Program-made: the position numbers and the translations under genes
The notes under the pieces: generated by a model
What the model was told of the DNA's origin: nothing
What the model saw: the letters and a program-made list of their open reading frames with translations, nothing else
Databases searched by the model: none
DNA from: Burkholderiaceae bacterium
GTDB lineage: Bacteria > Pseudomonadota > Gammaproteobacteria > Burkholderiales > Burkholderiaceae_C
Direction of reading: 5' to 3'
Length of the DNA: 6,266 bases
Assembly: GCA_023262645.1 (NCBI GenBank)
Contig: JALRAA010000095.1
Span: 1 to 6,266 of the forward strand
Part shown: one piece after another, positions 1-5,764 of the stretch
How positions within the stretch are numbered: the first letter of the stretch is position 1
Layout: every line of letters starts with the position of its first letter

Positions 1-497
1 GATTTCCTTCGGCAGTGGCCTTGGGTCTGCTGTACCACCCCGAGGTGGCTGCCAAAGCCTGTGCGGCCGGTGCAGGTGCCGACATCGATGTGGTGCTCGG
101 CGTGTCTGTGCCGACCTACAGCGGCATGAGCGATGCGCCTGTGTCCGCACGCGCCAAGGTGGTGTCGGTGAGCGACGGTCGGTGCGTGCTCAAGGGACCG
201 ATGATGCGCGGCATGGTCAGCCGATTAGGCCCCAGCGCGTGCTTAAACATAGAAGGCGTGCTGGTTGCTGTGGTGAGCGGCAAAGCGCAATTGTTTGACC
301 GTGAAATGCTGCGCATATTCGGTATCACGCCGGAAGCCATGAAATTGATCGTGCTCAAAAGTTCCAACCATTTCAGAGCCGATTTCGAACCCATCGCCAG
401 CAAAGTGCTGGTGGCCAAGGCCAGCGGCCCGATGGCGGCAGACCCAGGCGATTTGCCTTGGCGCAAGCTCAGCGCCCACACCCGCACCCGCGCATGA
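1..497 (+). CDS. M81/MlrC-family metallopeptidase, C-terminal part (5' end outside window)
   Basis: The reading frame is open from base 3 and ends at TGA 495-497, giving 164 visible residues. The GTG at 15 is an internal codon, not the start. The visible part matches the C-terminal domain of the MlrC (microcystinase C-like, DUF1485/M81) family as I know it: a DPEA-like 'HPEVAAKA' helix, 'GADIDVVLG', 'GPMMRGMVSRLG', 'GVLVAVVSG', then the diagnostic 'GITPEAMKLIVLKSSNHFRA' stretch, and an ending in 'DPGDLPWRKL'. In MlrC the zinc-binding residues are in the N-terminal part, which lies outside this window, so activity cannot be judged. MlrC itself cleaves linearised microcystin peptides, but most family members have unknown substrates and usually occur in peptide or amide catabolic loci. 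The amidase begins 15 bases downstream, which suggests cotranscription. Family assignment is firm; substrate unknown. Confidence 0.85.
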   Translation, partial: FPSAVALGLLYHPEVAAKACAAGAGADIDVVLGVSVPTYSGMSDAPVSARAKVVSVSDGRCVLKGPMMRGMVSRLGPSACLNIEGVLVAVVSGKAQLFDREMLRIFGITPEAMKLIVLKSSNHFRADFEPIASKVLVAKASGPMAADPGDLPWRKLSAHTRTRA

Positions 498-512
498 CAC
501 AGAGGAAATCCG

Positions 513-1955
513 ATGAATGATTTGACACAACGCACAGCCGAGCAACTGCTGGCGCTCTACCGTGAGGGTGCCGCATCCCCCGTGGAAGTCACGCGTCAGG
601 TGTTGCAACGCATTGCCAGGTTGAACCCTTTGCTCAATGCGTTTTGTTGGGTCGATGAAAGCGCAGCCATGGCCAGTGCGCAACGCAGCGAACAGCGTTG
701 GCAAGCACACCGACAACACGGCAGTGCTGTGGGTGCGTTGGAAGGTGTGCCCGTATCGATCAAAGATTTGATTTTGACCAAAGGCTGGCCCACCTTGCGC
801 GGCAGTCGCACGGTGAATCCCGATCAAGCGTGGGAGGTGGACGCCCCGGTGACGGCAAGATTGCGCGAGGCAGGTGCGGTGTTGCTGGGCAAAACCACCA
901 CGCCTGAATTTGGTTGCAAAGGCGAAACCAATTCCTTGTTGACCGGCATCAGCCGAAACCCTTGGAACACCGACCACACTCCAGGCGGATCATCAGGCGG
1001 CGCATCCGCGGCGGTGTCGGCGGGTTTGGGCCCGTTGGCGGTGGGCACAGACGGTGCAGGCAGCGTGCGTATTCCTGCGGCATTTTGTGGCAACGTCGGC
1101 TTGAAGCCCAGCTTCGGGCGCGTGCCTGCCTATCCGCTGTCGCCCTTTGGTTCGGTGGCGCATCTGGGGCCACACGCCATGAGCGTGGCCGATGTGGCGC
1201 TGATGATGAACACCATCACGGCGCCGGACGCACGCGATTGGACCGCATTGCCCTTTGACCCAGTGGACTACACAGCCTCCTTGCACCAAGGCGTCAAGGG
1301 CTTGCGTGTGGCGTATTCGCCGACCTTGGGATATGCGAAAAACGTGCATCCGGACATAGCGGCGGCCGTGGAAAAGGCGGCGTTGCATTTGAAACAACTC
1401 GGCGCGCATGTCGAGCAAACCGACCCCGGTATCGAAGACCCGTTAGACATCACCACGGGTTTGTGGTTTGCGGGTGCTTACCAAGTGTGGCGCACGCTCA
1501 ATCCATCGCAACAAGCGTTGACCGACCCGGACTTTGCCGCACAAGCCGCGCTGGGTGAACGCTTGGATGTGAATGCGGTTCACCAATTGAACCAAAGGCG
1601 CGGCCTGCTGGGCTCACACTTGCGCCAGTTCATGCAGCGATTCGATTTGATACTCACGCCCAGCACCGCCGTGCCCGCCTTCCAAGCCCGGCCCGCAGGA
1701 CACAGCCCGATGGATTCGGCGGCCATGTTGGGTTGGACGCCGTTCAGCTACCCATTCAACCTGTCGCAACAACCGGCGATCAGCCTGCCCTGTGGCTTGA
1801 CCCGCGAAGGATTGCCCATGGGCGTGCAATTGGTGGGCCCGATGTTTGGAGACGCTTTGGTGTTGCGTGCGGCCAAGGCGCTTGAATCTTGTTACGACTG
1901 TTTGCGACCTTCATGGGATGCGGGTCAGTTGCCCGCTTCAGCGTCTGGTGCCTGA
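513..1955 (+). CDS. Amidase-signature family hydrolase (amidase)
   Basis: A 480-residue enzyme of the amidase signature family, which hydrolyses carboxamides to acid and amine with a Ser-cisSer-Lys triad. All three residues are visible: Lys84 in 'VSIKDL', Ser160 as the first serine of 'GGSSGG', and the nucleophile Ser184 in 'GAGSVRIPA'. Their spacing (76 and 24 residues) is close to that of fatty acid amide hydrolase. The conserved 'FCGNVGLKPSFGRVP' follows, and the C-terminal part holds 'PAISLPCGLTREGLPMGVQLVGP', typical of the family. Length is normal and no signal peptide is evident, so it is probably cytoplasmic. The ATG at 513 is preceded by AGAGGA at 501-506 with a 6-base spacer. The M81 peptidase gene ends 15 bases upstream, so the two probably form an operon. 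Substrate cannot be read from sequence; general amidase, AtzF-like or GatA-like paralogues are all possible. GatA is unlikely, because no gatC or gatB is adjacent. Confidence 0.93.
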   Translation: MNDLTQRTAEQLLALYREGAASPVEVTRQVLQRIARLNPLLNAFCWVDESAAMASAQRSEQRWQAHRQHGSAVGALEGVPVSIKDLILTKGWPTLRGSRTVNPDQAWEVDAPVTARLREAGAVLLGKTTTPEFGCKGETNSLLTGISRNPWNTDHTPGGSSGGASAAVSAGLGPLAVGTDGAGSVRIPAAFCGNVGLKPSFGRVPAYPLSPFGSVAHLGPHAMSVADVALMMNTITAPDARDWTALPFDPVDYTASLHQGVKGLRVAYSPTLGYAKNVHPDIAAAVEKAALHLKQLGAHVEQTDPGIEDPLDITTGLWFAGAYQVWRTLNPSQQALTDPDFAAQAALGERLDVNAVHQLNQRRGLLGSHLRQFMQRFDLILTPSTAVPAFQARPAGHSPMDSAAMLGWTPFSYPFNLSQQPAISLPCGLTREGLPMGVQLVGPMFGDALVLRAAKALESCYDCLRPSWDAGQLPASASGA

Positions 1956-2005
1956 ATCGGTGCTTGCTGGCGCATAATTCGCGGCTCTTTTCCTACTCAG
2001 CTGCC

Positions 2006-2785
2006 ATGACATTCATTGCCCTAGACGTTGGCAACACCCGCTTGAAATGGGCCATGTATGCCGACCATTCGGTGGACGCACCTTTGGTGGCGCAGGGTGC
2101 AGTGTTTTTAGAAAACATCGACCGCTTGGCCGACGAAGATTGGAAACCCCTGCCACCCGCCACCCGCATGTTGGGTTGCATCGTGGCGGGCGATGCGTTG
2201 CGCCGGCGGGTCGACGAACAACTGGAACTGTGGGACCTGATGCCGAGTTGGGTGGTGCCCTCGGCCAGCGAAGCGGGTTTACACAACGGGTACGACCACC
2301 CGACCCGATTGGGGGCAGACCGCTGGGTCGCGATGGTGGGCGCATTGGCACGCATGCGCGCGCAGACCACCGCAAGTGCGCCGCGACCGATGGTGGTGGT
2401 CATGGTCGGTACCGCGGTGACAGTGGAGGCGATCGATGCGCAAGGCCATTTTTTGGGTGGATTTATCTTGCCCGGCCACGGCATCATGTTGCGAGCGCTG
2501 GAGTCAGGCACTGCAGGATTGCGCGTACCCACCGGCGAAGTGCGTGAATTTCCCACCAACACCAGCGATGCGCTGACCAGTGGCGGTACCTTTGCGATTG
2601 CCGGCGCGGTCGAACGCATGTTGCAACATGTGCGCGCGCATTGCAAAGCCGAGCCCTTGTGCTACATGACAGGTGGCGCCGGTTGGAAGATGGCGCCGAG
2701 CATGTCGGTGCAATTTGAATTGGTCGACAGTTTGATTTTTGACGGTTTGCGACAACTCGCCGCGTCGCGTTTCAGCGCAAACTAG
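2006..2785 (+). CDS. coaX: Type III pantothenate kinase
   Basis: Phosphorylates pantothenate with ATP, the first committed step of coenzyme A synthesis, in the cytoplasm. The 259-residue product has the type III (ASKHA-fold) motifs: 'ALDVGNTRLKW' at the N terminus with Asp7, 'GADRW' at 103-107 with the catalytic-base candidate Asp105, 'VGTAVTVEAID' at 134-144, 'GGFILPGHGIMLRAL' at 151-165, 'SGGTFAIAGAVERM' and 'TGGAGWKM' near the C terminus. The frame is open back to an ATG at 1889, but those 39 extra residues overlap the amidase and lack family similarity. The ATG at 2006 places the first beta strand at the terminus, as in known CoaX proteins. There is no clear Shine-Dalgarno before it. In many betaproteobacteria coaX lies beside birA; here it does not. 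The aspartate usual before GTA is Met133. The gene end overlaps the convergent oxidoreductase by 14 bases. Confidence 0.93.
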   Translation: MTFIALDVGNTRLKWAMYADHSVDAPLVAQGAVFLENIDRLADEDWKPLPPATRMLGCIVAGDALRRRVDEQLELWDLMPSWVVPSASEAGLHNGYDHPTRLGADRWVAMVGALARMRAQTTASAPRPMVVVMVGTAVTVEAIDAQGHFLGGFILPGHGIMLRALESGTAGLRVPTGEVREFPTNTSDALTSGGTFAIAGAVERMLQHVRAHCKAEPLCYMTGGAGWKMAPSMSVQFELVDSLIFDGLRQLAASRFSAN

Positions 2786-4829
2786 CCACTTGCACCGTGC
2801 AGTCGTAAAACACCGGCGCGCGGCCCATGTCGGTGAGTAATTGCGACGTCAATTCATTCACATTGGTGTGGTTGGCCCCCAACTTTCGCCACCACACACC
2901 CAGCCCCACCACCAAGCCGGGTTGCGCCCGCGTGGTGACTTGCGCTTTGCAGTGGTAGCTGCCTCGGTCGTTGAACACGCGCACCATGTCGCCGTCGTTC
3001 ACTTGGCGTTGTGCCGCGTCCAAGGGATGGATTTCCAACAGCGGTTCACCTTCCATGTCACGCAGACTTTTGACATTCACAAAGGTGGAGTTCAAAAAAT
3101 TGCGCGCCGGCGGTGAAATCATGGCCAAGGGATAGGTGGCGACAGGGTCTGCTTGCTCATGGTTGGGCAAGTAATCGGGCACAGGGTCTTGGCCCATGGC
3201 AGACAAACGTTCGCTGACAAATTCGCATTTGCCCGATGGCGTGGGAAAACCGCCGTGAGCGAAAGGTGCGTCAGCCACCGGCCAATGCGCAAAACCCGCT
3301 TTCAGCAAAGCCGCCCAGGTGATGGGTTGCGGGCTGTTCAAGTTGGACGGGCTTTGCAAAGCCAACTGACACAAGGCTTCGTCGGTGTCTTGCAACTCAG
3401 GCTGGTTGAGCCCCAGTCGCAGACCCAATTCACGAAAAATTTGCGTGTTGGTTTTGGCTTCGCCCAAGGGCGCGATCGCCGGTTGGTTGAGCACCACGTC
3501 GGTGTGTCCGTAGCTGTTGTGAATATCCCAATGCTCCAGTTGGGTCGTGGCAGGCAGCACGATGTCGGCGTAATCGGCGGTGTCGGTCATGAAATGTTCG
3601 AGCACCACCGTGAACAAGTCTTCACGCGCAAACCCTTTCACCACCTTGGCCGATTCGGGGGCCACCGCCACCGGGTTACTGTTGTAGACGATCACGGCTT
3701 CGACCAGACCGGGTGTGTTGAGCGCGTCGCCGATGGTGCTCATGTTGATCAGCGGTGCTTTGGGGTTGCGGTGCAAATCGGGCCGTTGCAAGCCGATGTT
3801 GTGGGCGCGGGCATGGTGCGTCGCACTCATCAACACACCACCGCCACGGTGCCGCCAAGCGCCGGTGAGTGCGGGCAAGCAGGCGATGGCACGCACCGCG
3901 TTACCACCGCCACGGCTGCGTTGCACCCCATAGTTCAGTCGAATGCCCGCCGGTCTGGTGTGCGCATAGTCGTGTGCGAGTTGGCGAATGTCCTCCACCT
4001 TCAAACCGCAGACTTGCGCTGCACGCTCGGGCGACCATTGCAATGCACGTTCACGCAACGCCTCGAAGCCCAGCGTGTACTGGGCGATGTAGTCGTGGTC
4101 CAGCCAGTCATGGGTGATGAGTTCGTGCATCAGCGCCAAGGCCAAAGCGGCATCGGTGCCGGGCTTGATCGCCAAATGCAGATCGCATTTGTCGGCGGTT
4201 TCACTGCGGCGCGGGTCGATGCACACCAGCCGCGCACCTTGGCGTTTGGCTTCTTGGGCAATGCGCCAGAAATGGATGTTGCTGGTGATGGAATTGCTGC
4301 CCCAAATGATGATCAATTGGGATTCGGCAAACATGCCCATCTTCATGCCGACTTTGCCGCCCAAGGTTTGTGTCAGCGCTTCACCACCGGCGCTGGAACA
4401 AATCGTGCGGTCGAGTTTGGCCGCGCCCAACAGATTGAAAAAACGCATCGCGATCGATTCGCCTTGCACCAGACCCATGGTGCCCGCGTAGCTGTAAGGC
4501 AGCAGCTTTTCAGGGCGGGTGGCGACGATGGGTTTTAATGTGTTGGCAATGGTGTTCAAAGCCTCGTCCCAACTGATGCGCTCGAACTGACCGCTGCCTT
4601 TGGGCCCGACGCGTTTCATGGGATGCAGCAAACGCTCCGGGTGGTAAGTGCGCTCGGTGTAGCGCGATACCTTGGCGCACAGCACGCCGTCGGTCATGGG
4701 GTGGTCTGGGTTGCCTTGCACTTTGATGGCCACACCGTCTTTCACGGTGGTGACCAAAGAGCAGGTGTCGGGGCAGTCGTGCGGGCAGGCGCCTAGGATG
4801 GTGGTGGTGTTCATGTTTGGATTGTGCAT
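2772..4829 (-). CDS. Molybdopterin oxidoreductase (bis-MGD, [4Fe-4S]) of unknown substrate
   Basis: A 685-residue catalytic subunit of the DMSO reductase superfamily (COG0243 type). The N terminus carries four cysteines for a [4Fe-4S] cluster: Cys15, Cys19, Cys23 in 'ACPHDCPDTC' and Cys51 in 'GVLCAK', with Lys53 at the place of the lysine that lies between cluster and cofactor in formate dehydrogenase and NapA. 'RTICSSAGGEAL' at 141-152 occupies the molybdenum-ligand region; Cys144 aligns best with the NapA cysteine and FdhF selenocysteine, though Ser145 or Ser146 cannot be excluded. 'IIIWGSNSITSNIHFW' and 'LVCIDPRRSETADKCD' are typical cofactor-binding segments. From about residue 566 comes the molydopterin dinucleotide-binding domain. 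There is no Tat signal, so it is probably cytoplasmic. No electron-transfer or membrane subunit is adjacent. A second ATG six codons in (4814) is possible, and neither start has a strong ribosome binding site. Family sure; reaction unknown. Confidence 0.9.
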   Translation of the reverse strand: MHNPNMNTTTILGACPHDCPDTCSLVTTVKDGVAIKVQGNPDHPMTDGVLCAKVSRYTERTYHPERLLHPMKRVGPKGSGQFERISWDEALNTIANTLKPIVATRPEKLLPYSYAGTMGLVQGESIAMRFFNLLGAAKLDRTICSSAGGEALTQTLGGKVGMKMGMFAESQLIIIWGSNSITSNIHFWRIAQEAKRQGARLVCIDPRRSETADKCDLHLAIKPGTDAALALALMHELITHDWLDHDYIAQYTLGFEALRERALQWSPERAAQVCGLKVEDIRQLAHDYAHTRPAGIRLNYGVQRSRGGGNAVRAIACLPALTGAWRHRGGGVLMSATHHARAHNIGLQRPDLHRNPKAPLINMSTIGDALNTPGLVEAVIVYNSNPVAVAPESAKVVKGFAREDLFTVVLEHFMTDTADYADIVLPATTQLEHWDIHNSYGHTDVVLNQPAIAPLGEAKTNTQIFRELGLRLGLNQPELQDTDEALCQLALQSPSNLNSPQPITWAALLKAGFAHWPVADAPFAHGGFPTPSGKCEFVSERLSAMGQDPVPDYLPNHEQADPVATYPLAMISPPARNFLNSTFVNVKSLRDMEGEPLLEIHPLDAAQRQVNDGDMVRVFNDRGSYHCKAQVTTRAQPGLVVGLGVWWRKLGANHTNVNELTSQLLTDMGRAPVFYDCTVQVASLR

Positions 4830-4993
4830 GGTTCAGCCTGGTATCTGGTAAAGGCTTTCACACTTTTAAGCCTACTGCCAAGCAGTGTGTTGAATTGGCC
4901 TATTCGCCATCTTTGATAACAGTGGGGCTGATTTTTAAGTTGGGTATGCGGGGAATGAAGAGTAAGGCTGCGAATTTAAGTTTGAAGCTTGGC
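4830..4993 (-). other. Leader region between toxin gene and molybdopterin oxidoreductase
   Basis: No gene is recognised in these 164 bases. The sequence is AT-rich relative to its surroundings: bases 4861-4980 have about 44% GC by my count. It contains short complementary segments (AGGCTT 4852-4857 with AAGCCT 4868-4873; CACACT 4859-4864 with AGTGTG 4884-4889). The second pair crosses the loop of the first, so the two cannot form a simple nested structure. A 7-base inverted repeat, GCCAAGC 4877-4883 with GCTTGGC 4987-4993, spans most of the region. No convincing rho-independent terminator for the toxin gene and no clear promoter for the oxidoreductase could be picked out. The region would be the 5' leader of the oxidoreductase if that gene is transcribed separately or from the toxin-antitoxin promoter. 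Confidence 0.35.
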
Positions 4994-5257
4994 TCACTCA
5001 TAGTGAGTCCACATTCGCAACACCTTAACAGTGTGTATCTCTGGCAGCACTTCGTAAACCAGTCGATGCTGAATATTGATGCGTCGAGAATAAGTGCCGG
5101 ACAAATCACCCACCAGCTTTTCGTAGGGGGGAGGGTTTTGAAAAGGATTTTCTTTGATGACAGTCAGCAGTTCTTGGGCTTTAGCTTTCAGTCCACTTGT
5201 CGCAAGCTTTAAAGCATCCTTTTGCGCTTTCTTTGCGTAAACAACTTGCCAACTCAC
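4994..5257 (-). CDS. yoeB: YoeB/Txe-family mRNA interferase toxin
   Basis: An 87-residue RelE-superfamily toxin of the Txe/YoeB branch. Such toxins bind the ribosome and cleave mRNA in the A site; free toxin arrests growth. Counting from the GTG start, the residues matching E. coli YoeB are present: Glu46 in 'PYEKLVGDL', Arg65 in 'INIQHRLVYEV', and His85-Tyr86 in the terminal 'RMWTHYE', equivalent to E. coli His83-Tyr84. 'SGTYSRRI' is also family-typical. Nothing indicates inactivation. I chose GTG at 5257 because it overlaps the antitoxin stop as GTGA and gives the usual 'M-S-W-Q' N terminus. A TTG one codon upstream (5260) is also possible; AAGGA lies 9 bases before the GTG and 6 before the TTG. 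Translation is probably coupled to the antitoxin. The gene is AT-richer than the flanking metabolic genes, which fits acquisition by transfer. Confidence 0.93.
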   Translation of the reverse strand: MSWQVVYAKKAQKDALKLATSGLKAKAQELLTVIKENPFQNPPPYEKLVGDLSGTYSRRINIQHRLVYEVLPEIHTVKVLRMWTHYE

Positions 5258-5496
5258 CAATCCAGATCCTTGGCGCAGTTATCGACAGATTCGGCCATTC
5301 CTTCTTTGATGGATTCGCGCATGCCAGGCACTGCCAACAAATAAAGCGTTTCTTGAATGGCTTGCCAGTCTTCGGCAGACACAAGCACTGCGTCATGGCG
5401 CTTTCCTGAAATGGTGATGGGTTGGTGTGACTCAGCCGTCTGATCCATCAAACGGTAAAGGTTGGCGCGTGCATCGCTGGCGGAAAGTATTTGCAT
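5254..5496 (-). CDS. yefM: YefM/Phd-family antitoxin
   Basis: An 80-residue antitoxin of the Phd/YefM family. It neutralises the downstream YoeB-type toxin by direct binding and represses its own operon, with the toxin as co-repressor. The N-terminal half has the family DNA-binding and dimerisation pattern: 'MQILSASDARANLYRLMDQ', 'HQPITISGKRHDAVLVS' and 'EDWQAIQETLYLL'. The acidic C-terminal tail ('MAESVDNCAKDLDW') would be the toxin-wrapping, protease-sensitive segment. The ATG at 5496 is preceded by AGGAG (plus-strand 5503-5507) with a 6-base spacer, a strong ribosome binding site suited to making antitoxin in excess. The stop codon overlaps the toxin GTG by four bases. A promoter and palindromic operator lie directly upstream. 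Length and motifs look complete, so the module is probably functional. Confidence 0.93.
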   Translation of the reverse strand: MQILSASDARANLYRLMDQTAESHQPITISGKRHDAVLVSAEDWQAIQETLYLLAVPGMRESIKEGMAESVDNCAKDLDW

Positions 5497-5502
5497 CTTG
5501 AA

Positions 5503-5507
5503 CTCCT
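5503..5507 (-). promoter_or_regulatory. Ribosome binding site of yefM
   Basis: AGGAG on the minus strand, six bases before the antitoxin ATG. It is the clearest Shine-Dalgarno sequence in the module and supports the start at 5496. Confidence 0.8.
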
Positions 5508-5515
5508 GATGCTTT

Positions 5516-5544
5516 AGCGTACGTTAATTGGTACGCAAAGTCAA
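5516..5544 (-). promoter_or_regulatory. Probable sigma-70-type promoter of the yefM-yoeB operon
   Basis: On the minus strand, TTGACT (plus-strand 5539-5544) matches the -35 consensus in five of six positions. It is followed after 17 bases by TACGCT (5516-5521), a weaker -10 that keeps T1, A2 and T6. Transcription would start near 5509, leaving a leader of about a dozen bases that holds the AGGAG ribosome binding site. The palindromic operator covers the spacer and -10. The -10 is imperfect and the leader short, so the call is moderate. Confidence 0.5.
5517..5536. promoter_or_regulatory. Palindromic operator of the yefM-yoeB operon
   Basis: An inverted repeat GCGTAC-N8-GTACGC, extended outward imperfectly by TTTA on the left and AAA on the right. 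Each arm contains a GTAC core (5519-5522 and 5531-5534), with centres 12 bases apart. The E. coli yefM-yoeB operator, as I recall it, also has two palindromes with TGTACA cores about 12 bases centre to centre. The position over the -10 and spacer of the predicted promoter fits autorepression by the YefM-YoeB complex. The repeat is seen directly; the binding role is inferred. Confidence 0.65.
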
Positions 5545-5735
5545 TATACCCAGACAACTTCGACCAAGCCAAACGGCGTAGGCCCGGCCGTAGCCGATGT
5601 TGTGCAAACATGGGGGCGAGGCTGGGTCTGCGGCGGTTGCCAAACCCGATGCACCAAACCCATGTACTGCTTCAAATCACCAATGCGGCCACAGATGACC
5701 CCATACAGCAGAAAAGAGCCGATCAGGTAGACTGA
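5541..5735 (-). other. Unassigned open frame in the intergenic region upstream of yefM
   Basis: On the minus strand a frame of 64 codons is open between an in-frame TAA (plus-strand 5736-5738) and a TGA at 5541-5543. It reads with a hydrophobic start ('YLIGSFLLYGVICGRIGD') followed by 'LKQYMGLVHRVWQPPQTQP'. The only ATG in it (5663) would leave 40 codons, and no ribosome binding site is evident. Its stop falls inside the predicted -35 box of the toxin-antitoxin promoter. I do not recognise it. It may be a gene remnant left by insertion of the toxin-antitoxin module, a short unannotated protein, or chance in GC-rich DNA. Apart from this and the M20 ribosome binding site, I see nothing in 5545-5764. 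Confidence 0.2.
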
Positions 5736-5764
5736 TTACTCATCCCTTACAAACAGGTGACTCC

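Noticed and set aside
243..977. Minus-strand open frame of 244 codons spanning the M81/amidase junction
   Set aside because: It crosses two recognised genes on the other strand and has no family motif; it is a compositional shadow.
1973..1978. CATAAT as a -10 box for coaX
   Set aside because: It is well placed before the ATG at 2006, but no acceptable -35 lies 16-18 bases upstream (the bases there are GCCTGA or similar), so I did not list it.
1889..2005. Upstream extension of coaX from ATG 1889
   Set aside because: It would overlap the amidase by 67 bases and add 39 residues with no counterpart in CoaX, where the first beta strand starts at the N terminus.
3153..4538. Long open frame of 461 codons on the plus strand
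   Set aside because: It lies wholly antisense to the molybdopterin oxidoreductase, whose motifs are certain. The frame is open because of third-position GC bias, and its product is rich in His, Arg, Gln and Val with no recognisable domain.
4877..4993. Integron cassette attC site downstream of the toxin gene
   Set aside because: Toxin-antitoxin pairs are common integron cassettes, so I looked for paired GTTRRRY/RYYYAAC core sites; no matching pair could be found.
4993..5007. CTCAC-TCATA-GTGAG hairpin at the toxin stop codon as a terminator
   Set aside because: The stem is only five base pairs and no T-run follows on the minus strand.
4900..5109. Minus-strand open frame of 69 codons overlapping the toxin 3' end
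   Set aside because: Most of it is the out-of-frame shadow of the toxin gene; the remainder has no recognisable motif and no ribosome binding site of its own.
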